A DNA stretch of 64,000 bases from Paractinoplanes abujensis (GTDB taxonomy: Bacteria; Actinomycetota; Actinomycetes; Mycobacteriales; Micromonosporaceae): contig NZ_JACHMF010000001.1 of the NCBI RefSeq assembly GCF_014204895.1, positions 806,001-870,000 on the forward strand. Direction: 5' to 3'. Numbering within the stretch: the stretch's first letter is position 1; each line of letters begins with the position of its first letter. Positions 53,300 to 63,794 of the stretch are shown in pieces. The notes under the pieces were generated by a model. That model made no database searches and had not been told where the DNA came from. It saw only the letters and a list, made by a program, of their open reading frames with translations. The translations under genes were made by a program, and so were the position numbers.

Positions 53300-56200
53300 T
53301 CAGCCGGCGGGCTCGTCGCCGTCCGGGTCGCGGCGCGGGGTCGTCACCTGGTCGGCCAGCGTCGCGGGCCGGCGGGCCGGCTTGTGCTCGGCCAGGGTCT
53401 CGGGGCGTTTGCGTTCCGTGGTCGGGCGGCGGGTGTACTGGGCCAGGTCGGCCGGGCGGGACTCGCGCAGGTGATCACCCAGGTCGGCCGGGCGGGTCGT
53501 CCGCAGGTGATCACCCAGGTCGGCGGGCCGGCGCTGCGTGGGCACAACCGGTGCGGGCGGCTGAACCGGTGCGGGCGGCTGAACCGGTGCGGGCGGCTGA
53601 ACCGACGCGCGCGGCTGAACCGGCGTGGGCACGATCGGCGCGGCGGGCGGGGCCGGCTGCGCGGGCGGTTCGGCTCGGCGGACCGAATACGGCTGGTCGC
53701 CACGCATGGAGGGGCGGAGCAGCGGCGCCGGCTCGCTTTCCTCCCGTACGGGCACCGGCGCCGGCGGGGCGGTCGGGCGCGTCGGCCGGGGCGGCTCGAA
53801 CGCGGCCGGCGGCTCACTGGTCGGGCGCTTGGGCAGGCGCGGCTCGAACGCGGGCGACGGCTCGGCGGCCTTCCGCTTGGGCAGCGGCTCGGCCACCGGC
53901 GACTCGTTGACGGGCCGCTGGGGCAGGGACTCGTTGGGCCGGCGCTGCGGCAGGGACTCACCGGTCTGGCGCTGCGGCAGCGGTTCGCCAACCTGGCGCT
54001 GCGGCAGGGATTCGCCGGTCTGGCGCTGCGGCAGCGGTTCGCCAACCTGGCGCTGCGGCAGGGGTTCGCCGGCCCGACGCTGCGGAGCCGGTTCGGTGGT
54101 GCGGGACCGGGGCAAGGGCCGGTCGTACGGGGCCGGGCCCGGGTCCTCGGGCACAGGCGCGGGCTCGTCGAAGATCGTCGGGCGGCGCTGGACCGGAGTG
54201 TCGGCGGGCTCCGTCGCGCGCCGGGGCGGGAACAGGTCGGAAAGCCGGTTCGCCGTGCCACTGCCGCTGGTGGGCGGCTCGATCAGCGACGAGGGCGTTT
54301 CGGCGGCCGGCACGGGACGCTTGGGCAGCGGCTCGGCCACCGGCTCGACCGGCGTCGGGTCGGCCGGCGACGACTCCAGACGGCGGGCGCGGGCGATGTC
54401 GGGGGCGGGCATCCGCCGGGTCGCTTCGAGACCGGGCAGCTGAAGCTTGCGGGTGGCGTCCAGATCGGGCGCGTCGAAGCTGCGCGTGACGGCAGGATCG
54501 TCGTCGTCGGGCTCGCCCGGCCCCGGCGTAGCAGCCGCGGAGACCGGCTCAGCTGCGACCGGCTCGGCCGCTGGGACCGGCTCGGCCGCGGCGACCGGCT
54601 CGGCCGCGGCGACCGGCTCGGGAGTGGTGGCCGGCTCGGCCGCGGGCTTCGGGTCGACCGCGGACGGCGGCTCATTGGTGAAGAACCGCTCGGGTCGAGA
54701 ATCCGGCGCCGGGTCGGTCTCCGGCGTCACGATCACACCGGAGGTCTCCGGGTCCGGCGACTCGAAGGCCCGTACAGCCGCGCGGTTGGGCGCCTCGAAA
54801 ATCGCGGTGGCGTCCAGGTCGGGCGCGTCGAAGCTGCGGGTCAGATCCAGTTCGGGCAGCGAGACATTGGCGGCGGGCTCAAAATCGGGCCGCTCGCCGA
54901 AGTAGGGCACCGGCGACGGTTCGGCCGGAAGCTGCAACGAGCTCGCGAACGTCCCCGCCGCCGACGGCCCGAAGAAGAAGTCGTCCGGCGCCGAGTAGTC
55001 GGTGTACTTGCTCACCGACTCCGACCGGTAGACACCCGGCTCGGGGTAGTAGAGCACCGGCAGGTTGAGCGAGGCCGCGGCCAGGGGCGGATCGGGCTCG
55101 ACGTCCGGCTCGTCCTCGACCAGCTCAGCCTCCACGATCTCCGCCTCGACGACATCGTCGACACCCTGCTCGTCGTCGACGGCATCGGCCGCCCTGTCGC
55201 CCGCGACGCCGGCGGGTTCCCCCTCGGCTGCGACAGGCGCAACGTGCTCGGCGGCGGGTGCAAGGTGCTTGCCGGCGGGCGCAACATGCTCGCTGGCGGG
55301 CGCAAGGTGCTCGGCGGCGGGTGCAAGGTGCTCGGCGGCGGGTGCAAGGTGCTCGCTGGCGGGTGCAAGGTGCTCGGCGGCGGGTGCAAGGTGCTCGCCA
55401 GCGGGCGCAACGTGCTCGGCGGCGGGTGCAAGGTGCTCGCTGACGGGCGCTACGTGGTCGCTGACGGGTGCAACAGGCTCGGCGGCGCGCGCAACGTGGT
55501 CGCTGACGGGCGTAGCAGGCTCGGTAGCGCCCGCGACAGACTCAGAAGTCGCACCGAACGCGGGGTTCGCGGCAGAAGCGGATCGATTACTCTCATCGGG
55601 CAAAACCGAAATTTCGGATTTGCTGGATGGAGTGGGGTGGCCGATCGAGCTGGCCTCAGCGGGCGAGGTAGTCGCGCTCGTCGCGCTCGTCGCGGCGAGT
55701 GAGGTGGTCCCGCTCGTCGCAATCTGTGTTGTGTCAGCGGGTGAGTTCTTCGTGGACGGCGCGGTCGTGGTTGTGTCAGCAGATGCGGCGGTCCCGGTCG
55801 TCAGGGTCGTCGCGGCGAGTGAGGTGGTCCCGGACGGCGCAGTTTGTGTTGTGTCTGCGGGTGCGGCCGTCGCGGGCGGTGCGGTCGTTGTTGTGTCTGC
55901 GGGTGCGGCGGTCGCGGGCGGTGCGGTCGTTGTTGTGTCTGCGGGTGCGGCGGTCGCGGGCGGTGCGGTCGTTGTTGTGTCTGCGGGTGCGGCGGTCGCG
56001 GGCGGTGCGGTCGTTGTTGTGTCTGCGGGTGCGGCCGTCGCGGGCGGTGCGGTCGTCGCTGTGTCAGCGGGTGCGGCGGTTTCGGACGGTGCGGTCGTTG
56101 TTCTGTCAACGGGTGCGGCCGTCGCGGTTGTCGTGGCGTCAGTGGGAGCGGATGCCGTGGGCGCCCCGGTGCCGGCAGTAGAGGAAGCGGACTCGGGCTC

Positions 56201-59026
56201 GGCAGCTGCTTCGTCAGCTGGAGCCTTCTCGGCCTTCTCGTCATCGTCCGCAACGTCTGACTCGTTCGCGGCTTTTGTCTCGTTCGTATCGACGGTGGGC
56301 GGCTTCTCCGCATGCGGAGCGTCGTCTGGAGCGGAGGCGGGCGTCTTGGCCGGCTCATCCTCAGCGCCAGGCTTGTCAGCCGTCGCACCCTCCGGCTCGT
56401 CCTCGACGATCTCGGCCTCGACGTCGGTTCCGGGAGCCGCGGAAGGCGAGGTCGCGGCGGAGGGGGAAGCCTCAGAGGCGGTGGAGGCGGGGGAATCCGG
56501 GGACTCGGCGGCGGGGCCGTCGAGTGTCGAGTCGGAGGAGGATGAGGCAGCCGCGGCGGAAGACGAGGCAGCCGCGGAGGAGGAGGCAGCCGCGGCGGAA
56601 GAGGCAGCCGCGGCGGAAGAGGAGGCGGCCGGTGCGGAGGAGGAAGAAGAGGCTGCGGAGGAGGATGGGGTGTCCTCGATGATTTCGGCGTCCACGACGT
56701 CGTCGTCGGTTGGTTTGTCGTCGACTCGGGGGATGACCTGTGTGGCCACCTCCCGCGACGCCAACCCCTGCGGCATCATGCCGGGCGGGAGGAGCAGCAC
56801 CCCGGCCGCCTCGCGGTCCCAGTCGGCCTTCTTCGCGGTCGCCGACGGGCCGGGGGGCAGCGCCAGCACCGCCGTCACCTCACCGGCGGCGTGCCGGCCG
56901 GAGGGCAGCGCCGGTTGTTCACCGGCGTGTTCGGCCAGGCCGGCCCGTTCCTGCAGGCGCTTCAACGGGCCCGGGGCCCACCACACCGCATTGCCGAGCA
57001 GCCCCATCACGGCCGGCACCAGCAGCATCCGTACGACTGTGGCGTCCAGGAACAGGGCCACGATCATCCCGACGCCCACGAACCGCATGGTGGTCACCGA
57101 GGACAGCGCGAACGCCCCGGTCACCACGATCAGCAGCAGGGCGGCGGCGCTGATGACGCGGCCGGTGCGGGCCAGGCCGACGGTCACCGCCTGATCGGTC
57201 GTGGCGCCGTGGGCACGGGCCTCGACCATGCGGGAGAGCAGGAACACTTCGTAGTCGGTGGACAGGCCGAACACCACGGCCGCCATGAGCACGACGATGC
57301 CGGCCTCGAGCGGGGCCGGGGTCACGCCGAGCCAGCTCGCGCCGTGGCCCTCCTGGAAGATCCAGACCAGGATGCCGAAGGTGGCGCTGAGGCTGAGCGC
57401 GCTCATCACCACGGCCTTGATCGGCAGCAGGATCGAGCCGAAGGCCAGGAACATCAGGATCAGTGTGGCCCCGACCAGCAGACCGACCATCCACGGCAGT
57501 TTGGCCGCGGTGGCCGACAGGCTGTCCACGTTGCGGGCCGTGGTCCCGCCGACCAGCAGTTCCGCGCCGTTGGGCACGGGCAGGGAGCGGATGTCGTCGA
57601 CGACCTGGCGGGCTTCGACGCTGAACGGGTCGGTCGATTTCAGCGTGGCGGTGAAGACGGTGACGTCACCGGCGCGTTGGGCGGGGCCGAGCTGGGCGAT
57701 GCCGTCGATCTGGCGCAGCGTGACGGCGAACGCGGAGGTGTCGGCCTGCCCGCGCAGCACGATCGGCATGCCGTCGCCGGTGAACTGCGGGTAGCCGGCT
57801 TTCAGGGTTTCGATCGCGACGCGGGCCGGGTCGCCTGAGGGCAGCGTACGTTCGTCGGCCTCGCCGAAGCGGACCCCGGCGATGGGCGCCGCCAGCACCA
57901 GCAGCCCGGCCAGGATCGGCAGCGCGACGATGACCGGGCGGCGCAGCACGGCCGCAGCCAGCCGGGCCCAGAAGGAGTCTTCGGGGGCCACAGACTTACG
58001 GCCGGGCAGCCGGATCGGCAGCCTGTCGACACGTGGGCCGAGCAGCGCCAGCATGGCGGGCAGCAGGGTCAGCGAGAGCAGCGCGGCCAGGCCGACCGCG
58101 GCCAGGCCCCCGTACGCCAGGGATTTGAGGAACCCTTGCGGGAACAGGAGCAGACCGGCGAGCGCGATCATCAGCAGCGAGGCGGAGAAGACGACCGTGC
58201 GCCCGGCGGTGGCGACGGTGCGGCTCACGGCCTCGGCCGGCGTACGACCGGAGTTCTGCTCCTCGCGGAAGCGGCCGACCATGAACAGGCCGTAGTCGAT
58301 GGCCATGCCCAGGCCGAGCAGACTGGCCACGTTGACCGCGAACGAGTTGACCTCGTGCACGTTCGCCACCGCGTGCAGGATGCCCAGCGAGCCGAGCACG
58401 GCCGCGCCGCCGACGAGCACGGGCAGCGACGCCGCGACGAGCGAGCCGAACAGGAACAGCAGCAGGATCAGGACCACCGGCAGCGAGATGATCTCGGCGC
58501 GCGCCAGGTCCTGGGTGGAGCGGGTGGAGGTGGCGTCGGAGAGCACGACCCCGCCGGAGAGCTGCACCTTGGTGCCTTCGACGGCGAACTTGTCGTCGAT
58601 CTCGCGGAACGCGTCGAGTTTGGCGCCGTCGTCCGCGCCGGCCAGCGTGACGATCGCGAGGCCGCTGGTTTTGTCCTTCGCCGCGAACTGGGAGGACTTC
58701 GTCTGCCAGTACGAGGTGGTGCCGGTGACGGCCGACTTGGGCAGCAGCGCCAGCTTCGTCCGGATCTTCTTGCCCAGCTCGACGTCGTCGATCTTGACCT
58801 TGTCCGGCGTGTACAGCACGACCAGGTCGCCGCCCTGCGCGCCGAACGCCTTCTCGACGGCCTCGGCGGCCTGCGACGACTCGCTGTCCGGGTCTTGATA
58901 ACCGCCCTCGGTGAGCTGGCCGAAAACACCGAGCCCCCAGACGCCCGCGCTGATCACCGCGACGAGCGCGACGGACAGCACCGGCCACCGGAAGCGGGCG
59001 ACCCACGATCCCCAGCCCGCGAACAC
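53300..59026 (-). CDS. MMPL-family transporter with a giant low-complexity C-terminal tail
   Basis: A 1908-residue protein starting at GTG 59026. Residues 1 to about 740 are a complete MMPL/RND-type transporter: two halves with large extracytoplasmic loops, including NVASLLGLGMAIDYGLFMV and VFGLSTDYEVFLLSRM (the conserved Asp-Tyr proton-relay pairs). Most actinobacterial MMPL proteins end here. This one continues for about 1150 residues. Ser/Ala runs lie near 790-820, TAPPATAAPADT 14-mers at about 980-1055, HLAPAAE heptads at 1175-1265, GEPLPQRQV 9-mers at 1650-1700 and Pro-rich blocks after that. EAEIVEDEP-like motifs recur three times or more. The tail should be cytoplasmic. Lipid export is the family role; the tail's job is unknown. 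Confidence 0.88.
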   Translation of the reverse strand: MFAGWGSWVARFRWPVLSVALVAVISAGVWGLGVFGQLTEGGYQDPDSESSQAAEAVEKAFGAQGGDLVVLYTPDKVKIDDVELGKKIRTKLALLPKSAVTGTTSYWQTKSSQFAAKDKTSGLAIVTLAGADDGAKLDAFREIDDKFAVEGTKVQLSGGVVLSDATSTRSTQDLARAEIISLPVVLILLLFLFGSLVAASLPVLVGGAAVLGSLGILHAVANVHEVNSFAVNVASLLGLGMAIDYGLFMVGRFREEQNSGRTPAEAVSRTVATAGRTVVFSASLLMIALAGLLLFPQGFLKSLAYGGLAAVGLAALLSLTLLPAMLALLGPRVDRLPIRLPGRKSVAPEDSFWARLAAAVLRRPVIVALPILAGLLVLAAPIAGVRFGEADERTLPSGDPARVAIETLKAGYPQFTGDGMPIVLRGQADTSAFAVTLRQIDGIAQLGPAQRAGDVTVFTATLKSTDPFSVEARQVVDDIRSLPVPNGAELLVGGTTARNVDSLSATAAKLPWMVGLLVGATLILMFLAFGSILLPIKAVVMSALSLSATFGILVWIFQEGHGASWLGVTPAPLEAGIVVLMAAVVFGLSTDYEVFLLSRMVEARAHGATTDQAVTVGLARTGRVISAAALLLIVVTGAFALSSVTTMRFVGVGMIVALFLDATVVRMLLVPAVMGLLGNAVWWAPGPLKRLQERAGLAEHAGEQPALPSGRHAAGEVTAVLALPPGPSATAKKADWDREAAGVLLLPPGMMPQGLASREVATQVIPRVDDKPTDDDVVDAEIIEDTPSSSAASSSSSAPAASSSAAAASSAAAASSSAAASSSAAAASSSSDSTLDGPAAESPDSPASTASEASPSAATSPSAAPGTDVEAEIVEDEPEGATADKPGAEDEPAKTPASAPDDAPHAEKPPTVDTNETKAANESDVADDDEKAEKAPADEAAAEPESASSTAGTGAPTASAPTDATTTATAAPVDRTTTAPSETAAPADTATTAPPATAAPADTTTTAPPATAAPADTTTTAPPATAAPADTTTTAPPATAAPADTTTTAPPATAAPADTTQTAPSGTTSLAATTLTTGTAASADTTTTAPSTKNSPADTTQIATSGTTSLAATSATSATTSPAEASSIGHPTPSSKSEISVLPDESNRSASAANPAFGATSESVAGATEPATPVSDHVARAAEPVAPVSDHVAPVSEHLAPAAEHVAPAGEHLAPAAEHLAPASEHLAPAAEHLAPAAEHLAPASEHVAPAGKHLAPAAEHVAPVAAEGEPAGVAGDRAADAVDDEQGVDDVVEAEIVEAELVEDEPDVEPDPPLAAASLNLPVLYYPEPGVYRSESVSKYTDYSAPDDFFFGPSAAGTFASSLQLPAEPSPVPYFGERPDFEPAANVSLPELDLTRSFDAPDLDATAIFEAPNRAAVRAFESPDPETSGVIVTPETDPAPDSRPERFFTNEPPSAVDPKPAAEPATTPEPVAAAEPVAAAEPVPAAEPVAAEPVSAAATPGPGEPDDDDPAVTRSFDAPDLDATRKLQLPGLEATRRMPAPDIARARRLESSPADPTPVEPVAEPLPKRPVPAAETPSSLIEPPTSGSGTANRLSDLFPPRRATEPADTPVQRRPTIFDEPAPVPEDPGPAPYDRPLPRSRTTEPAPQRRAGEPLPQRQVGEPLPQRQTGESLPQRQVGEPLPQRQTGESLPQRRPNESLPQRPVNESPVAEPLPKRKAAEPSPAFEPRLPKRPTSEPPAAFEPPRPTRPTAPPAPVPVREESEPAPLLRPSMRGDQPYSVRRAEPPAQPAPPAAPIVPTPVQPRASVQPPAPVQPPAPVQPPAPVVPTQRRPADLGDHLRTTRPADLGDHLRESRPADLAQYTRRPTTERKRPETLAEHKPARRPATLADQVTTPRRDPDGDEPAG
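53935..54080 (-). repeat. 27-bp coding tandem repeat in the MMPL tail
   Basis: Units encode a 9-residue block of the type GEPLPQRQV/T, about five to six copies. The frame is kept by the unit length. Confidence 0.85.
55240..55460 (-). repeat. 21-bp coding tandem repeat in the MMPL tail
   Basis: Units with core GGCGGGTGCAAGGTGCTCG on the plus strand encode the heptad EHLAPAA with Val/Leu and Ser/Gly variants, about ten copies. Confidence 0.9.
55851..56090 (-). repeat. 42-bp coding tandem repeat in the MMPL tail
   Basis: Near-identical 42-bp units, for example starting at 55851 and 55893, encode the 14-residue block TAPPATAAPADTTT. About five to six copies. Confidence 0.9.
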
Positions 59027-59089
59027 GTCAACCCCTCTGATCGTTCCTCACTACCGCCGGATCCCGGCTGGAGTGCTTATGAGACCACT

Positions 59090-59971
59090 TCACGAAAGCG
59101 TCGCCGCTTCCAGGGTTACCCCTGCGCAACCCTTCCCGTACGCGCTGTCGGTGGTCCACGTGAGCCGTATCTGGCCGGATCTCGGCGCCTGATAGGCCAC
59201 GGTCACCACAGCGGTACGCAGCGTGCCACCACGGTTGTCGAGCACGGTAGAGCCGGTCGAGTCGCCCGTGCTCAGCCGCGCGGTCAGCTTTCCGCGCGCG
59301 GAGACCGACCCCAGGTAGAGCTTGAGGATCCGCGGGGTGGTGCCGGCGGGCGCGCTGAGCGTGAAACCGTTGCCCTGGCCGCAGGTGCGGATTCCCGTAC
59401 GGGTCCCGGCCGCGGTGGCCACCGGGTCGCCGCCGCTCCAGGTGAACTGCGCGGGGCTCAGCGAATGCCGGAACCGGGGCGCGGTCGGGGCCCCCTCGAG
59501 GATGCGGAAGTCGCCGCCGCGGTCGCGTTCGAGGGAGAACGTCCCGTCGAGCCCCCAGTGCACCCAGTCGCTCGTGCCCTCCGCCGACAGGTCGACCTTT
59601 CCCGGTACGGGGCCTTGGGCGATTCGGAGCTGGTCGCGTACGGGTGGTTTGGTCGTCGGGGCGGCGCTGGTGCGCGACGGCGTCGGGGTGGGGCTCTGCA
59701 GCGGGATCAGCCCCTGGCTGGGCGGCGGGGGCAGCTGCACGTCACCGAGCGCGGGGGCGGGCGGGTCCAGCGGCGGGGCCGCCTCGTCGGAGGTGTTGAG
59801 CGCACGGGCGGCCACGAAGCCGAACCCGATGACGACGAGGACACCCGCGAGGATCACGGCGGCGGACGAAAGATATTCGTTCCACTCGTGGCGCGGCCCG
59901 TTCCGCCGCCCGGCGGGATCGGCGCGGTGGCTGTTCCGGCCTCGGCGGCGGCCATCCGCGGTCGACGGCAA
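59090..59971 (-). CDS. Membrane-anchored extracytoplasmic protein with jelly-roll-like domain
   Basis: A 293-residue protein. The TTG at 59971, preceded by AGGAGG, is the best start. A basic head is followed by one membrane helix (SSAAVILAGVLVVIGFGFVA), a Pro/Thr-rich spacer and a C-terminal domain of about 165 residues. That domain is rich in beta strands: DWVHWGLDGTFSLERD, GNGFTLSAPAGTTPRILKLY, GSVSARGKLTARLSTGDS and SGQIRLTWTTD. It resembles carbohydrate-binding or galactose-binding jelly rolls, but I cannot name a family. It lies just upstream of the MMPL gene in the same direction with 63 bases between, so it may be its partner. Confidence 0.7.
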   Translation of the reverse strand: MPSTADGRRRGRNSHRADPAGRRNGPRHEWNEYLSSAAVILAGVLVVIGFGFVAARALNTSDEAAPPLDPPAPALGDVQLPPPPSQGLIPLQSPTPTPSRTSAAPTTKPPVRDQLRIAQGPVPGKVDLSAEGTSDWVHWGLDGTFSLERDRGGDFRILEGAPTAPRFRHSLSPAQFTWSGGDPVATAAGTRTGIRTCGQGNGFTLSAPAGTTPRILKLYLGSVSARGKLTARLSTGDSTGSTVLDNRGGTLRTAVVTVAYQAPRSGQIRLTWTTDSAYGKGCAGVTLEAATLS

Positions 59972-60201
59972 CCGACCCTCCTGCAAGTGCGTTACCGGTT
60001 GTTCACAGAGCGAATCAACGTGTTGGAGTGCTAAACAATGGCACTTCGATGCGTGACGGAATAGAGCGAAATCCGTGACCATCCGTACGGGCGATCATCC
60101 GCCTCAGCGGTTCGGCCGAGGTTTGCGGTGGGCTTCGTCACCGGTACGGGTACCGTGTCCGAAGTTTCCGGCGCCGCCGATACCAGGAGAGTCGACGACA
60201 T

Positions 60202-60813
60202 ATGAGTACCGAGACCGCCCGCCCGATCACCGGCGACACGGCGAAGCGCCGCACTCAGGCCGTCGCCGGCGCCGTTGCCGGGGTGGCCGTGATCGCCGTC
60301 CTGGTGACCGTTTTCGTCACCGTCCGCGGCGGCTCCGACGAGCCCGCGGCCCAGCAGCCCGCCGCCGCTCCCGCGCCCGCCTCGGCCGAGGCGGCGCCGG
60401 AGAGCGCGCCGTCGGCCGAGGCCCCCGCCGAGCCGGGCGCCCCCGCCCCGGTCAGCACCCCGCCCGAGCTGTCGAAGGAGCCGGTCGTGAAGCCCGGCAC
60501 CGGCAAGCTGACCGAGCTCAAGGTGACCCCGCTGGTGGCCGGGCGCGGACCCGCGGTCAAGGCGGGCCAGACGGTCACCGCCAACTACGTGCTCATCAGC
60601 TACGCGAAGGGCGAGGTCATCGACTCGTCCTGGAAGCGCGGCGAGCCCTTCAGCACCCCGATCGGCACCGGCCGCGTGATCCAGGGCTGGGACAAGAGCA
60701 TCCCGGGCCAGAAGGTCGGCAGCCGCATCCAGATCGACGTCCCGGCCGCCCTGGCCTACGGCGAGGAGCAGGGTGACCTGCGGTTCGTGGTCGACATCCT
60801 GGCCGCGCAGTAG
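60202..60813 (+). CDS. Membrane-anchored FKBP-type peptidyl-prolyl isomerase
   Basis: A 203-residue protein. Residues 18-42 form a membrane anchor (AVAGAVAGVAVIAVLVTVFV). An Ala/Pro/Ser-rich linker follows to about residue 85. The FKBP domain comes next: VKAGQTVTANYVLISYAKGE, DSSWKRGEPFSTPIGTGRVI, QGWDKSIPGQKVGSRIQIDV and PAALAYGEE. These include the FKBP core residues. It should speed proline isomerisation of exported proteins on the outer face. ATG 60202 has AGGAGAG upstream. It is convergent with the YaaA gene. Confidence 0.92.
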   Translation: MSTETARPITGDTAKRRTQAVAGAVAGVAVIAVLVTVFVTVRGGSDEPAAQQPAAAPAPASAEAAPESAPSAEAPAEPGAPAPVSTPPELSKEPVVKPGTGKLTELKVTPLVAGRGPAVKAGQTVTANYVLISYAKGEVIDSSWKRGEPFSTPIGTGRVIQGWDKSIPGQKVGSRIQIDVPAALAYGEEQGDLRFVVDILAAQ

Positions 60814-60814
60814 G

Positions 60815-61612
60815 TCACAGGTCGGCGACCACCACGTCCAGCTGGCGGGGGCGGCCCGGGGCGACGGGCTGCTCCTCGACGGTGTACTTCAGGTCGCGCA
60901 ACGCCGTGACCATCTCGTCCACCGAGGCCGGCGTCGCGGCTGCCTCGGCCAGGGAACGTACGAGCCGGCCCTTGGTCGCCTTGTTGAAGTGGCTGACCAC
61001 CGAGCGCTTGGCCACGCCGTCGACGACCCGCTCGTGCAGCACCCGTACGGTGGCCGACGTCGGCGCGGGTGGCGTCCACATCGCGCCGTAGGCTCCCGAG
61101 CGCAGGTCGAGCACCGGGCCCCCGGCCGCCTCGGGATCGAGGGCCTTGGGCAGAGCCTTCTTCCAGTACGAGGTCATCCCGCCCAGCGCCGGCAGGGTCA
61201 CCCCGACCGACAGGCGGTAGGCGGGGATGCGGTCGTCGAGGCGCACCACGCCCCACAGGCCGGAGAACACCACCGCCCGCTCGTCCAGCCACGCGCGCGC
61301 GGCCGGGGCCAGCGACTGCGCGTCCAACGCCTCGTACAGGACTCCGGTGTAAACCGTGACCGCGGGCGCGGCCGGGGCCGTGAGCAGCGACGCGTTGCGG
61401 GTGACCTCGTCGGTCTGGCCGGGGGAGAGCCCGAGCACGGCCAGCGAGTCGGCCCGCGCGCGGGCACTGGTCCGCTTGCTCATCGTCACCAGGCGCGACA
61501 GCACCCGCTTGCGGGCCGTCGTCAGCGCGGGCAACCACAGCGTGGCCGGGTCGACCGGGTCACCGGAGGCGGCGGGCGTCTTGCCCTCGGACGGCGGCAG
61601 CAGGATGAGCAC
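60815..61612 (-). CDS. yaaA: YaaA/DUF328-family peroxide-stress protein
   Basis: A 265-residue protein of the usual YaaA length. Signature parts: MLILLPPSEGKT at the start, VYTGVLYEALDAQSL, FSGLWGVVRLDDRIPAYRLS and VSHFNKATKGRLVR near the end. In E. coli YaaA limits free iron during hydrogen peroxide stress and binds DNA; the molecular reaction is not settled. The stop lies one base from the convergent FKBP stop. A STAS gene lies 9 bases upstream in the same direction, so co-transcription is likely. Confidence 0.92.
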   Translation of the reverse strand: MLILLPPSEGKTPAASGDPVDPATLWLPALTTARKRVLSRLVTMSKRTSARARADSLAVLGLSPGQTDEVTRNASLLTAPAAPAVTVYTGVLYEALDAQSLAPAARAWLDERAVVFSGLWGVVRLDDRIPAYRLSVGVTLPALGGMTSYWKKALPKALDPEAAGGPVLDLRSGAYGAMWTPPAPTSATVRVLHERVVDGVAKRSVVSHFNKATKGRLVRSLAEAAATPASVDEMVTALRDLKYTVEEQPVAPGRPRQLDVVVADL

Positions 61613-61621
61613 CTGGCGAGA

Positions 61622-61966
61622 TTAGTCGGCGTCCCGCCCGACCAGCGCGTCACCCACCGTCGGGTAGATCGCGAGCCGCGGCGTCAGCCCGACCGTGTCG
61701 AGCAGCCGGCCCAGGAACTCGCCGGGGGCGGCCAGCCGCAGCCAGCCCCCGCCCGCGGACGCCCGCTTGTGGCCGACGATCAGCGCGCTCAGCCCGGTCG
61801 AGTCGCAGAACTCGACGCCGGACAGGTCGACCACGATGCGCGGCGAGGGTCTGTCCAGCACCTGATTGAGCGTCGTGATCAGGGTTGTTCCGCTGTCGAT
61901 GTCGAGATTGCCGCGAACCGTGACGACTACTGAGTCGTCCGCGTTCCCCACCACGGACACGTGCAC
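61622..61966 (-). CDS. STAS-domain anti-sigma factor antagonist
   Basis: A 114-residue protein starting at GTG 61966. The STAS fold shows SVVVTVRGNLDIDSGTTLIT, RIVVDLSGVEFCDSTGLSAL with the phospho-acceptor Ser near residue 56, and GWLRLAAPGEFLGRLLDTVG. It would counteract an anti-sigma kinase. It lies 9 bases upstream of yaaA, possibly linking peroxide defence to a stress sigma pathway, which is an inference. No sigma or anti-sigma gene is in the window. Confidence 0.92.
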   Translation of the reverse strand: MHVSVVGNADDSVVVTVRGNLDIDSGTTLITTLNQVLDRPSPRIVVDLSGVEFCDSTGLSALIVGHKRASAGGGWLRLAAPGEFLGRLLDTVGLTPRLAIYPTVGDALVGRDAD

Positions 61967-62074
61967 GACAACCTCCGGTCTGAAGAAGAAAGCTAATTCC
62001 TTCTTCCCAAAGCGCGGCCGAAAGTCACTTTCTATAGGCTCCGAGGCAGATCCACGCTCTCAGGGAGGCCGCCC

Positions 62075-63718
<1,644 letters not shown>

Positions 63719-63755
63719 TCTTCTCAGATTCGGCGTCCGGCGGCCGACTGGAGGG

Positions 63756-63772
63756 CGGTAGGGACTCTACCG
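63756..63772. promoter_or_regulatory. Short perfect hairpin before the last gene
   Basis: CGGTAG (63756-63761) and CTACCG (63767-63772) with a 5-base loop lie between pgm and the final gene start. It may be a weak terminator of pgm or an operator of the downstream gene. Confidence 0.35.
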
Positions 63773-63794
63773 ACTCAGGCCAATAGGACGCGCA

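Noticed and set aside
55065..57194. 709-residue plus-strand frame with Glu/Ala repeats
   Set aside because: It is the complement of the MMPL tail repeats. The minus frame is continuous with the transporter domain and has a proper start.
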